Source: Paraburkholderia phenazinium (GTDB lineage Bacteria; Pseudomonadota; Gammaproteobacteria; Burkholderiales; Burkholderiaceae). Taken from it: a stretch of 64,000 bases of DNA. The notes below the pieces were generated by a model, which was not told the origin of the DNA, made no database searches, and saw nothing but the letters and a program-made list of their open reading frames with translations. Below are positions 19,516 to 28,071 of the stretch, piece by piece. The first letter of the stretch is position 1. Each line of letters opens with the position of its first letter. Location: assembly GCF_900141745.1 (NCBI RefSeq), contig NZ_FSRM01000001.1, positions 2,480,001 through 2,544,000 on the forward strand. Reading direction: 5' to 3'. Both the position numbers and the translations under genes were made by a program.

Positions 19516-19544
19516 AAAAGGCCAGTCCGCGCAGGCAGACTGGC
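19516..19544 (-). terminator. Intrinsic terminator between hcp and tssH
   Basis: Read on the minus strand: GCCAGTC, a ten-base loop, GACTGGC, then CTTTT. A repeated unit (AAAAGGCCAGTCCG, twice in tandem at 19502-19530 on the plus strand) offers a second T-run. It should let hcp be made in large excess over ClpV. Confidence 0.6.
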
Positions 19545-19609
19545 AACGCAAGGCCGGTAATTCCGAAGACTACCGGGGACGGTGTACCGGCCTCTGGACT
19601 ACCTGTGAA

Positions 19610-20095
19610 TCAGGAACGCTCGTTCCAGGTGTCCTTGTGGATAATGTTGCCGTCCTTGTACGACCAGGTAATCGTCTCGTAGCGCAGCTCGACTTCCTCC
19701 AGGTGGTTATGCTTTTCGTAGTCCGGATCCTTGATGTCAAGCATCTTCGGACGCACGGCGACGATCTTCACGTTATCGAGCTTCGTGTTGAAGTACTCTT
19801 TCTCCTTGCCGGCGTCGTCGATCTTGTACCACCTGATCTCGGCAGACTTGAGGGTCTGGCCGCTCGTGACCGCCTTGTAGAGGTACGGCGTCGACGCATC
19901 GGTTTCCTTGACTAGCGTGATCGGCGAGTGAACGCGCGTGCCGGTCAGCTTGCCGGTATTGCCGTCGGTCGGAATATGCAGGCTGTGATCGAACGCCGTG
20001 ATTTCGACGCTGCCCTCGCGGCCCTGGACGGTCACCGAACCCTTGATGTCAGCGCCACCATCGTCCTTGAGCCACATGTATGACGGAATTGCCAT
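19610..20095 (-). CDS. hcp: T6SS inner-tube protein Hcp (TssD)
   Basis: A 161-residue Hcp-family protein (MAIPSYMWLKDDGGADIKGS...). It has the expected beta-barrel segments: ADIKGSVTVQGREGSVEITAF near residue 15, GTRVHSPITLVKETDASTPYLYKA near 53, and VELRYETITWSYKDGNIIHKDTW at the end. Hcp hexamers stack to form the tube expelled by sheath contraction. A GAAGGGAG site precedes the start. The gene sits between the TssM-like/OmpA gene and clpV. Confidence 0.95.
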   Translation of the reverse strand: MAIPSYMWLKDDGGADIKGSVTVQGREGSVEITAFDHSLHIPTDGNTGKLTGTRVHSPITLVKETDASTPYLYKAVTSGQTLKSAEIRWYKIDDAGKEKEYFNTKLDNVKIVAVRPKMLDIKDPDYEKHNHLEEVELRYETITWSYKDGNIIHKDTWNERS

Positions 20096-20127
20096 TTCTT
20101 AACTCCCTTCTGCTTACAGCGACAATC

Positions 20128-20179
20128 GCCCGGGGTCAGTAACCGGGCTTCACAAATCCCGAAGACCAGAGGCTTCGGG
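20128..20179 (-). repeat. Two tandem hairpins in front of hcp
   Basis: On the minus strand a CCCGAAG / CTTCGGG stem is followed nine bases later by a GCCCGG / CCGGGC stem; the hcp start lies about 30 bases further on. Neither has a clean T-run. They may process or stabilise the abundant hcp transcript. Confidence 0.45.
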
Positions 20180-20192
20180 GACAAAAAATGCG

Positions 20193-22049
20193 TTATCCAC
20201 GCTGTCCATCTGTGCGTGCCGGTGCGGCGGATTCCTGAGGGCCGCCTTCCTTTGGCGTGTTTCCCGGTGGGAACTGCTGCGCGGCGTCAGGCACAAGCGT
20301 GATCTCCACGCGGCGGTTTTTTGCGCGCCCAGCTTCGGTATGGTTATCAGCGGCGGGGCGCGTATCGCCATAGCCCTGAATGGCGAACTGCGTAGCGGGA
20401 ATACCCGACGCTTCGATAAGCCAGTTGCGTACGGCCTCGGCGCGGGCCGTCGACAGCTTCAGATTGCTGTCCGGGTCACCCACGTTGTCGGTGTGGCCCG
20501 CCACCAGAATCCGCTTGTCGGTATGCGCCCTGATCATTTCGAGCGCATTGACCATGACGCGCGTCGAACCGTCCTTGAGTTGGGCCTTGCCGCTGTCAAA
20601 GAGCGACATGCTGTCGAGCGTCACGACAGCGGGCGGTGACGGTGGCGGCTGATACGATGCAATCGCGTCGTTGAGTGGAGGGATCAGCCGGGCGCCGCGG
20701 TACATGCCGAATGACAGCGGCAACGGCGTACCGGTACGTGCGTAACGTTCGAGCTCGTTGCGATCGGCGACGAGCGTCTGCAGGGCATCACGCTTTGCGG
20801 CATCGTGGTTGGCCGGGATCATCGAATAGCGGCCAAGATCCGCGCCCATGCGCGTCAGCAATGCCTCGTTGTGCCGGATCGAGAAGAAGAACGCGACGGC
20901 GGCCGCACAGGCAAATAGAGCCAGTGCGTGGGCGAGCGCGATGAGGCGTGGCGACATCCAGTAGCGCCTCGGCATCGCCCGAATCAGCCGCTGGGGCAGC
21001 GGCCACGGCATCGGCGAAGCTGCGCCCGGTGCGCGCGCGACCCCGGTTTGCATCTGCACATCGCTTTCCCACGGACGGCCTGGCCCGCATGCCGGTCCGC
21101 AATCAATCCAGCCAGCGCCAAACAGTGCCCAGGACGTATCGGGCTGCCGCGGGTCGGTGAGTGCGTGAATCACGACCCGCTGTGTCCAGCCAATGATCGA
21201 GGCGAGTGCGGCGGCGCGGGTTGCCGGCGCGCTGCTGTCCGCCACGCGCCATGCTTCGCGCCCGGCCGCACGGATGACAGTCTCGAAATGCCGTGCATCC
21301 AGTATGCGGGCGGTGGACGAAGCCCCATACCATTGCGGTGCGAGAAGATCAGCCGATGCCAACGCGCCATGGCCCCAGGTCAGTTTTTGCGGCGTGCCGG
21401 AAATGCCTTCGGTCGTGAGCCGCTGATAGACCGCGACATATCCTGGAAGAACGCGTGAACCTAGCATGCGCGCGGCGTCTGCCACTGCCTGTCTGACCAC
21501 CCGCAGCGACTGTGTGAGCATTTCCGGGTCCGTATGACGGGCTGGCGCCACCGAAAGCACGACACCGTCCGGTGAACGGCCGTCGCGCCACTGTCTGACG
21601 GCGGCGGCCATGCGCGGCAGGTCCTGCGGTCGGTCCACACGCAGCCAGATGGCGCCGTCACCTACATGCGCGAAGCGTTGTCCGTCGTGCCGGTCGAACA
21701 GCGCGGGCAGATCATCCCCCGTGACCAGTACGAGCGGCATGCGCGTACGCAGTCTGAGCGGAATGTCGGCGGTTGCTGCGCCGAGAGCGGTCAGCACATG
21801 TGCGCCATCCCTGCGCGCACCACCAGACAGCCGGGTGCGCCACAGCATCAGCAGAAGGCCGGCGCTCACGACCATGACCGTGAGCGTCCACGCGAGACCC
21901 AGGCCAGGTCTGGCCACAAGCCAGATTACGGTGAGAGCAAGAGCGATTGCAAACACGACCATCAGACGCAAGGGATACCCAAGCCCTTCATGACCCGAAG
22001 CCTGCGATGACGCGGAACCAGCGGTGAGTACGGACAGATCAGATTTCAT
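20193..22049 (-). CDS. Short TssM-like (IcmF) protein fused to an OmpA domain
   Basis: A 618-residue inner-membrane protein. Residues ~25-72 form two membrane helices, ~95-350 a cytoplasmic region whose start (MPLVLVTGDDLPALF) parallels the degenerate NTPase start of TssM (QPWVLVAGDAATVTAL), and ~363-390 a third helix, the TssM topology. The periplasmic part has the TssM-type motif LPLSFGMYRGARL near 443, but is then cut short and replaced by an OmpA/MotB peptidoglycan-binding domain at ~475-600 (SLFDSGKAQL, VAGHTDNVGD, LSTARAEAVRNWL, GYGDTRP, NRRVEI). The start at 22049 overlaps the tssL1 stop. Known TssL or TagL proteins can carry OmpA domains; here the carrier is TssM-like. Confidence 0.8.
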   Translation of the reverse strand: MKSDLSVLTAGSASSQASGHEGLGYPLRLMVVFAIALALTVIWLVARPGLGLAWTLTVMVVSAGLLLMLWRTRLSGGARRDGAHVLTALGAATADIPLRLRTRMPLVLVTGDDLPALFDRHDGQRFAHVGDGAIWLRVDRPQDLPRMAAAVRQWRDGRSPDGVVLSVAPARHTDPEMLTQSLRVVRQAVADAARMLGSRVLPGYVAVYQRLTTEGISGTPQKLTWGHGALASADLLAPQWYGASSTARILDARHFETVIRAAGREAWRVADSSAPATRAAALASIIGWTQRVVIHALTDPRQPDTSWALFGAGWIDCGPACGPGRPWESDVQMQTGVARAPGAASPMPWPLPQRLIRAMPRRYWMSPRLIALAHALALFACAAAVAFFFSIRHNEALLTRMGADLGRYSMIPANHDAAKRDALQTLVADRNELERYARTGTPLPLSFGMYRGARLIPPLNDAIASYQPPPSPPAVVTLDSMSLFDSGKAQLKDGSTRVMVNALEMIRAHTDKRILVAGHTDNVGDPDSNLKLSTARAEAVRNWLIEASGIPATQFAIQGYGDTRPAADNHTEAGRAKNRRVEITLVPDAAQQFPPGNTPKEGGPQESAAPARTDGQRG

Positions 22050-22741
22050 CGCCGGTTGACCTTTGCAGACCCAAACTGCGAGAACTGCGCGTCGAGGGCG
22101 TTGCTTCCGGCAACCCAGACAGCGACCGCAACAAGGCACACGAGAGCGGGAATGATCCACGGCACCAGTCGGTAGAGTCCGTTGAAAAGCTGGGGACCTG
22201 CGGCGGGATCAATCATGAAGGGCTCTTCCACGAGCGGACGAAGCAGTTCCAGCCGGGTATCGAGCGCGGCGATCAACGCCGTGCGTTTCGCATCTCCCTC
22301 GCGGGCATAGCGGCCAATGAAACCCATACCGAGAATCGTCGCGTAACACTCGAGCAGGTCGGTGTCAGGCGATGCTTCCTGGAGATGCGACTCAATGCAG
22401 TCGATGACACGTCGGCCGGCATCGTGGATGGAGAAACGTTCGACTTGCATTGGTTCCAGTTCCCACGCTGTGCGGGCTTCGGTCGATAGATGGCGCAGCG
22501 CCATTTCATCGAGCAGTCCGCACTGAGCAACCAGCGCTTCACGCTGGACGTCTTCTGGATAACCGCGTTGCGCAAGTGCATTGGCGAACTCATCAACAAG
22601 CTGGCTGCAGCGCTCGCGAAACTTTGCCGCATCCTGAACGGTTCCGCCGGACGCAAGTGATGTCACGAGCAGCGCCGTATCTTGCAGCAGATCGCATATG
22701 CCAACGCACGCGGAACGTGCAACGTCCGATACGGATTTCAT
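22046..22741 (-). CDS. tssL: T6SS membrane protein TssL (DotU family), copy 1
   Basis: A 231-residue DotU-family protein: a cytoplasmic helical domain (CSQLVDEFANALAQRGYPED, then ALVAQCGLLDEMALRH near residue 80 and LLECYATILGMGFIGRY near 130) and one C-terminal membrane helix (LVPWIIPALVCLVAVAVWVA). It has no peptidoglycan-binding domain of its own; the next gene supplies one. The stop and the next start overlap as ATGA. An in-frame ATG at 22780 is an alternative start. A second TssL lies at 28072-28734. Confidence 0.92.
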   Translation of the reverse strand: MKSVSDVARSACVGICDLLQDTALLVTSLASGGTVQDAAKFRERCSQLVDEFANALAQRGYPEDVQREALVAQCGLLDEMALRHLSTEARTAWELEPMQVERFSIHDAGRRVIDCIESHLQEASPDTDLLECYATILGMGFIGRYAREGDAKRTALIAALDTRLELLRPLVEEPFMIDPAAGPQLFNGLYRLVPWIIPALVCLVAVAVWVAGSNALDAQFSQFGSAKVNRR

Positions 22742-23469
22742 GTGGGCACGCCTGTCGCGTGCCAAGGTCAGGGTGATCATGCGCGCGGATATCCAACGCA
22801 GGATCGGTTGCCCCGACGCGCCGGTATGGTGATTTCGTAAGTCTTGCTAACAATCTCGGAAATTGCTCGCGACGAAGTCCACAAGTACACGTGCCGCGAG
22901 AGGGAGACGTCTTCTGGCCAGGATGGGCTATCTGTCTGCAATGTAGGGTCTCCGCTTTCTGTTAGGCGGTGAGATTTTATATGTCAATTTTGACTTTGGC
23001 ATAGAGAATTATCAGACGAATGGTTGAGTAAATTTCTATGAATTTAAATGCGCCTAAATTCTTAATTTAGGGATAGTCATTGAGAATACTTACAAGAACG
23101 TATATTGATTTATATCAATGCTGCGCGCCACAGCGCCTTGACTCAAATAACCTTACGTTGTGTGCTCATCTGGAGGGGATGCGTGGTCACAGAGTGTTCG
23201 CGGGGTATCTAAAGGCAGCACGTTATTTTTTGAGAAATGATTTTCCAGTGAAATTTACAAATTTTGATGATTCGTTGTTTTTCTATGTAAGGACAGGCTT
23301 TGACGTAATGGCCATAAACCTGTTTAATACCGTTCCACAAAAGGGTCGCATGATTGAAAGCCTTGCATAGAGAGCTGTCCGGACAAGCATTCGCGGTGCG
23401 TGTGCAGGACTCTCTCTTCGCGACGGTCGACACCTGCGAAGATTGAAAACCTATTTATAAGGATTACTG
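22742..23469. promoter_or_regulatory. AT-rich divergent control region between tssL1 and tssB
   Basis: About 730 bases with no convincing gene, separating the minus-strand block (tssL1, tssM-like, hcp, tssH) from the plus-strand block (tssB, tssC, tssA). The part 22970-23350 is far richer in A and T than its surroundings, a typical target of H-NS-like silencers. It holds the inverted repeat CCTAAATT-CTT-AATTTAGG at 23053-23071. Promoters for both blocks must lie here, but none could be assigned with confidence. Confidence 0.5.
23053..23071. repeat. Inverted repeat in the T6SS control region
   Basis: CCTAAATT, three-base loop CTT, AATTTAGG: a perfect 8-bp dyad, suitable as a binding site for a dimeric regulator of the divergent tss operons. 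Confidence 0.45.
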
Positions 23470-23982
23470 ATGGATAGCTTCCAGCGAGAGATTCCGAAAA
23501 GCCGTGTTTCAATCACCCTCGACCTGCATACGGGCGGCGCCCAGAAGAAGGTCGAGCTACCGCTCAAGCTGTTGGTCGCAGGCGACTTCAGTGCGGGCCG
23601 GGAGCAGGCGCCGCTGGCTGAACGCAAGAAGGTCAACATCGACAAGAATAACTTCGATTCGGTACTGGCCGATTACGCGCCGGACCTGAAGTTTGCGGCC
23701 GACAATACCCTGGCTGCGGACGGCTCGGAGCTGCCGGTTAACCTCTCGTTCCGCTCGATGAAGGATTTTGAGCCGGAGCAGGTCGCCCACCAGATTCCCG
23801 AGCTCCAGGCGCTTCTCGCGATGCGCAACCTGCTGCGTGACCTGAAATCGAACCTCCTCGATAACGTCACGTTCCGACGCGAGTTCGAGAAGATTCTGAA
23901 GGACCGGCGTCTGTCCGACAAGCTGCGTGGCGAACTGGGCCAGATTGCCACGGCCGCCACGCAACCGGAAGGCCATGCCTGA
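23470..23982 (+). CDS. tssB: T6SS sheath protein TssB (VipA)
   Basis: A 170-residue small sheath subunit. The opening pattern (SRVSITLDLHTGGAQKKVELPLKLLVAGDFS) is that of the ImpB/VipA family, followed by DFEPEQVAHQIPELQALL near residue 100 and the C-terminal helix. TssB pairs with TssC to make the contractile sheath. An AAGGA site lies 6 bases before the ATG; tssC starts 73 bases after the stop. Confidence 0.95.
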   Translation: MDSFQREIPKSRVSITLDLHTGGAQKKVELPLKLLVAGDFSAGREQAPLAERKKVNIDKNNFDSVLADYAPDLKFAADNTLAADGSELPVNLSFRSMKDFEPEQVAHQIPELQALLAMRNLLRDLKSNLLDNVTFRREFEKILKDRRLSDKLRGELGQIATAATQPEGHA

Positions 23983-24055
23983 GGGGCGCAGGCCGAAGCA
24001 GGCCTTCACTTCTTTTCGTAACCAGGTGACGCTACAGACGCAGACAGGACAAACA

Positions 24056-25591
24056 ATGAACCAGAACGAATCCCAGCAAGGCGCAACTGAGACCGTTGTG
24101 CTTGATGCCCCCGGCAGCGTGTACGAATCGCTGTGCAGCAAGATCAATCTCAAACCCGTCGCTGCGGCGCGCCCGCTTGAGGCATTCCGCGACAACGACA
24201 TGCTCTCCGAGGCGTCGGCCGACGAGCGGATCGCGCGCGGCATGGGTGCATTTCTCGATCTCGTCGCGAAATCGAGCCAGCCGGTTGACCGGCTCGACAA
24301 ATCGCTGCTCGACTTTCACATCGGCCAGCTTGACCGCCAGATCAGCCGGCAGCTTGACGCGGTCATGCACACGCCGGAGTTTCAGGCGCTCGAAGGTCGC
24401 TGGCGTGGCCTTAAGATGCTGGTGAGCCGCACGGACTTTCGCAGGAATGCCCGCATCGAAGTACTTGACGTGTCGAAGGAAGCGCTGCAGCGCGATTTCG
24501 AGGACACGCCCGAACTCATCCAGAGCGGCCTGTATCGCCTCACGTACATTGAGGAATACGATACACCGGGCGGTCAGCCGGTCAGCGCGTTGATTAGTGA
24601 TTTCGAATTCGTGAATTCGCCAATGGACATCGCGCTGCTGCGCAACGTCTCGAAGGTCGCGGCGGCAGCGCACATGCCATTTATCGGCTCCGTTGGCCCG
24701 GCGTTTTTCGGCAAGAAGTCGATGGAAGAAGTGGCGGCCATCCAGGACATCGGCAACTATTTCGATCGCGCTGAGTACATCAAGTGGAAGAGCTTCCGCG
24801 ATACGGACGATGCGCGCTATGTCGGTCTGACGATGCCGCGCGTGCTCGGCCGCCTGCCGTACGGGAAGGACACCGTGCCGGTCCGCGCATTCAACTACGA
24901 AGAGGCCGTCAAGGGCCCGGACCACGACCGTTACCTGTGGGTCAATGCATCGTTCGCGTTTGCGGCCAATATGACGCGCAGCTTTGTGAACAATGGCTGG
25001 TGCGTACAGATTCGCGGTCCGCAGGCAGGCGGTAAGGTGGAGGATCTGCCGGTTCACCTGTACGACCTCGGTACCGGCGTGCAGCCGAAGATTCCGAGCG
25101 AGGTCCTGATTCCCGAAACGCGCGAGTTCGAGTTTGCCAATCTTGGCTTCATTCCGCTGTCGTTCTACAAGAACCACGACTTTGCGTGCTTCTTCTCGGC
25201 CAACTCGGCACAGAAGCCGGCGCTGTACGAGACCAAGGAAGCGACGGCAAACAGCCGCATCAATGCGCGCCTGCCGTACATTTTCCTGCTCTCGCGTATT
25301 GCGCATTACCTGAAGGTGATCCAGCGCGAAAACATCGGCACGACCAAGGACCGCCGTGTGCTCGAACTCGAGCTAAACAACTGGGTCAAGGGTCTTGTGA
25401 CGGAGATGAAGGATCCAGGTGACGACCTGCAGGCGTCCCACCCGCTGCGTGAGGCGAAGGTGACCGTCGAGGATATCGAGGACAACCCGGGCTTCTTCCG
25501 CATCAAGCTCTTCGTCATCCCTCACTTCCAGGTGGAGGGGATGGACATCGGGCTGTCGCTTGTGTCGCAGATGCCGAAGGCCAAGAGCTGA
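24056..25591 (+). CDS. tssC: T6SS sheath protein TssC (VipB), full-length copy
   Basis: A 511-residue large sheath subunit (ImpC/EvpB family). It begins with a ~80-residue N-terminal extension carrying SVYESLCSKINLKP, then the core from LDKSLLDFHIGQLDRQISRQ. Landmarks are WRGLKMLVSRTDFRRN near residue 120, HMPFIGSVGPAFFGKKSMEE near 205, NNGWCVQIRGPQAGGKVEDL near 315 and the C-terminal IRNPGFF-type strand NPGFFRIKLFVIPHFQVEGM. It forms the sheath with TssB and is disassembled by TssH. Start at 24056 follows a CAGGACA site. A shorter paralogue lies at 30121-31512. Confidence 0.95.
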   Translation: MNQNESQQGATETVVLDAPGSVYESLCSKINLKPVAAARPLEAFRDNDMLSEASADERIARGMGAFLDLVAKSSQPVDRLDKSLLDFHIGQLDRQISRQLDAVMHTPEFQALEGRWRGLKMLVSRTDFRRNARIEVLDVSKEALQRDFEDTPELIQSGLYRLTYIEEYDTPGGQPVSALISDFEFVNSPMDIALLRNVSKVAAAAHMPFIGSVGPAFFGKKSMEEVAAIQDIGNYFDRAEYIKWKSFRDTDDARYVGLTMPRVLGRLPYGKDTVPVRAFNYEEAVKGPDHDRYLWVNASFAFAANMTRSFVNNGWCVQIRGPQAGGKVEDLPVHLYDLGTGVQPKIPSEVLIPETREFEFANLGFIPLSFYKNHDFACFFSANSAQKPALYETKEATANSRINARLPYIFLLSRIAHYLKVIQRENIGTTKDRRVLELELNNWVKGLVTEMKDPGDDLQASHPLREAKVTVEDIEDNPGFFRIKLFVIPHFQVEGMDIGLSLVSQMPKAKS

Positions 25592-25674
25592 CCGGGCCGC
25601 TGTCCATGTGAACCACGCCGCGGCAATGTACCGCCCCGGCGTCATTTTTTTGCTCTGCATACGGGGATCCGCCA

Positions 25675-27258
25675 ATGCTGTCCGGCCTGCTTAAGGCACT
25701 GTTTCCATCGCGTGACGCTGAACAGATCACACGCTCGCGGCTCGATAACTGGAGCGCCTGGCTGCAACCGCTGTCCGGCGGAAACGGCGTTGGGCGCGAT
25801 CCCGGTTACGAAGACGCGTTTTTTGCGCTCAAGGACGAGGCGAACAAGCTTTCCGGTATCGATGACGCACTGATCGTGAGCTCGTGCGAGCAACTGCTGA
25901 AGGAGACCGGCAAGGATCTCAGGGTAGCCGGCTATTACGCCGGGGCGCGCCTTAGGCAGGATGGGGCGGCTGGATTCGCAGACGGGCTGGAACTAGTCGC
26001 CGCGCTCATCGAGAGGTTCGGGGACTCGTTGTTGCCGGCGCGCGCGGAAGCGAAGAAAGGCGCACTGGAGATGCTGGCCACCACGCGCATGATCGAACTG
26101 CTGGAGCGCTGCGGCGAACTGGCCTCGCCCGGGCTCGAGCGCTCGCTTGCGGCGCTCGATGTGCTTGTCACGCACACGGCAGCGTGGGCAGAAGCCGCGC
26201 GCCCGAACTTGCAACCACTTGTCTCCCGGTTCGAACGCAGGGGAGAGCCTGCGGGCATCGCCACTGACACTTCGCAGGCACCTTCGTCTCCCATGGCGGG
26301 CGGCATGTCGACAGGCAGCATTGCCTCGACGCGCGATCTGCTCGAGCAGGCGCGGGCGATGGCCACGTGGCTGCGTGACCAGGAACAGGGCTACCTGCCG
26401 TCGGTACGTCTCGCGCGCTGCATTCGCTGGGATACCTTGCATGAAGTGCCGCCGGCGGATGCTGCCTCGCATACGCGGCTTGCCGCGCCGCGCCAGGAAT
26501 TGCGCGCACAAATGAAGCGGCTCGTCCTGCAGAAGCAGTGGAACGAATTGCTTGAGCGCGTCGAGGGTGCCTTCATGGAGGGCGTCAATCACCTTTGGTT
26601 CGACCTTCAGTATTTCCAGCACGTCGCGCTCGATCACGTCGGCGCGCCGCACAGCCTATGGCGGGAACTGCTGCGAGCTGATTTCGCGCTTTTCCTCGAG
26701 CGACTACCCGGAATCGAGCGCCTGTCATTCAACGATGGAACGCCATTCGCGGACGATACGACGCTCGAGTGGATCGCCCGACACGCAGTCGTGCGTAATC
26801 TCGAAGCGGGCGAGACGCTCGCGCCCCTGCCGGTGTCGGCCGACAGCGAGGAAGGGGCCGCGGGTGACTGGCCGGAGATCGAGGCGCAGGCGAGGGATCT
26901 GGCCGCGCGCGACGGCATCGAAGCGGCGTTTGTCTGGCTTGAGGGCCTGCCCGGCATGAAAACGGAGCGGCATCGTTTTTTGCAGCGGTTCGTCATGGCA
27001 CGCCTTGCGCAGAATGCAGAGCGTGCGGATACGGCCATGGCGTTGCTGCTCGAGCTGGATGCGGCGGGGAAATCGCTGCCGCTTGTGCGCTGGGATCCGC
27101 CGTTGGTGTTCGATGTCAAGCAGCAGCTCGTCCGGGCGCTAAAGGCTACTAGCGGCCGCAAGGATGTGGACAAACCGGCGCTGGCGCGCAGGCTTGCCGA
27201 GTTGCAGGGTGAGATGACCGTGCTGGATCCGGCACGCATGCTGTCGTTGACGCAATGA
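25675..27258 (+). CDS. tssA: T6SS cap/baseplate protein TssA
   Basis: A 527-residue protein. Residues ~25-110 match the ImpA N-terminal domain (GYEDAFFALKDEANKLSGID, then LLKETGKDLRVAGYYAGARL). The C-terminal half is of the VasJ type (RLARCIRWDTLHEVPP, MKRLVLQKQWNELLERVEGA, HLWFDLQYFQHVAL). TssA proteins prime polymerisation of the tail tube and sheath at the baseplate and distal cap. Third gene of the plus-strand tssBCA operon. It is convergent with the PAAR gene. Confidence 0.9.
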   Translation: MLSGLLKALFPSRDAEQITRSRLDNWSAWLQPLSGGNGVGRDPGYEDAFFALKDEANKLSGIDDALIVSSCEQLLKETGKDLRVAGYYAGARLRQDGAAGFADGLELVAALIERFGDSLLPARAEAKKGALEMLATTRMIELLERCGELASPGLERSLAALDVLVTHTAAWAEAARPNLQPLVSRFERRGEPAGIATDTSQAPSSPMAGGMSTGSIASTRDLLEQARAMATWLRDQEQGYLPSVRLARCIRWDTLHEVPPADAASHTRLAAPRQELRAQMKRLVLQKQWNELLERVEGAFMEGVNHLWFDLQYFQHVALDHVGAPHSLWRELLRADFALFLERLPGIERLSFNDGTPFADDTTLEWIARHAVVRNLEAGETLAPLPVSADSEEGAAGDWPEIEAQARDLAARDGIEAAFVWLEGLPGMKTERHRFLQRFVMARLAQNAERADTAMALLLELDAAGKSLPLVRWDPPLVFDVKQQLVRALKATSGRKDVDKPALARRLAELQGEMTVLDPARMLSLTQ

Positions 27259-27318
27259 GATCGGGCTGTCCACATCGGATGAGACAGCAGCACGGGCGCA
27301 TGCGACCGGCCGTATGTA

Positions 27319-27594
27319 TTATTCGTCGTAGTAGTTCGACCGTGCGATGACGCGGTTTTCGCCACGCGGGCACTGACACGCCACGATATCGTTGTCGCGT
27401 ACTGCGGTCTCACCCGTCAGTCCCCAGCCGGTGGCTGTGCCCAGCATGGGGCCGTTGTGCCCGCAGCGCCCACAGGATGCGAGCCCCATGTTTTTCGCGA
27501 GCGCTCCATTTTCGTCGGAGAAGTCCTCGTCACCGTCCAGTACTTCGCCCCCGGTCGTCGTTCCGTTGCCCTTGACTGCCAGCATCGTTCCCAT
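27319..27594 (-). CDS. T6SS spike-tip PAAR protein
   Basis: A 91-residue PAAR-type protein (MLAVKGNGTTTGGEVLDGDE near the start). Possible zinc-binding Cys/His residues occur in GLASCGRCGHNGPML and ACQCPRG. It has no C-terminal extension, so it is a bare tip that could sharpen VgrG rather than carry a toxin domain. AGGAGA precedes the start. It is the last gene of the minus-strand block tssC2-tssK-tssL2-tssE-PAAR. Confidence 0.88.
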   Translation of the reverse strand: MGTMLAVKGNGTTTGGEVLDGDEDFSDENGALAKNMGLASCGRCGHNGPMLGTATGWGLTGETAVRDNDIVACQCPRGENRVIARSNYYDE

Positions 27595-27632
27595 CTCATT
27601 CTCCTGTTCGTGTTGAATTCGTCAGTACTGCG

Positions 27633-28064
27633 TCAATACCGGTCAAGCGCCGCCTGCAGCATCCGGAGTCGGGTTTTTCCGTCCGGTGTGAACACCGTGT
27701 CAAAGCGCACCAGTCCCTCCTGGTGCAGGTGGCACACCATCGTGAAGCTGACCACCATGCCGGGTTCCGGGGCGTGCACTTCGATTTCAACCGCCTTCAG
27801 GCGCGGCTCGTATTTCAGCAGCGTCGCCTCGATGGCGTTTCTGAGCTTGTGCGTTGATGAGGGCAGGTGGCGGTATATTTCCGACAGATCATCGAGACCG
27901 TAATCCGGCAGATGCGCAAGGGAGCGGCGCCGGCTATTCAGGATGCGTTCGATGTTATCCCGCACGGAAAGGAACGTTTGATCCTCCGGCGTGAAATCGC
28001 TCACGACAGAGCCGTCGGCGAAGTGCCCCGTGATGCGCTCGAAGAGCCCAGGTCCTATACGCAT
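27633..28064 (-). CDS. tssE: T6SS baseplate wedge protein TssE
   Basis: A 143-residue gp25-like protein. Signature: SVRDNIERILNSRRRSLAHLPDYGLDDLSEIY near residues 35-67 (here given in its family order, ERILNSRR then PDYGL). TssE links the sheath base to TssF/TssG. The start at 28064 (MRIGPGLFERITG) follows a TTGAGGGA site 8 bases after the tssL2 stop; a longer frame back to 28151 would lie inside tssL2. Confidence 0.92.
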   Translation of the reverse strand: MRIGPGLFERITGHFADGSVVSDFTPEDQTFLSVRDNIERILNSRRRSLAHLPDYGLDDLSEIYRHLPSSTHKLRNAIEATLLKYEPRLKAVEIEVHAPEPGMVVSFTMVCHLHQEGLVRFDTVFTPDGKTRLRMLQAALDRY

Positions 28065-28071
28065 GAGTCCC

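Noticed and set aside
19438..19551. A 38-residue N-terminal extension of TssH
   Set aside because: It would overlap the hcp terminator repeats, and the residues do not resemble a Clp N-terminal domain, which begins after 19437.
22922..22940. A possible sigma-54 site (GG, ten bases, GC) near the tssL1/tssB gap
   Set aside because: Only the GG and GC pairs and a few other bases match the consensus; no enhancer-binding protein gene is nearby.
23080..23370. A 96-codon frame in the A/T-rich region before tssB
   Set aside because: Starts with TTG, has no ribosome binding site and no recognisable domain; it lies where a control region is expected. A real small gene is not excluded.
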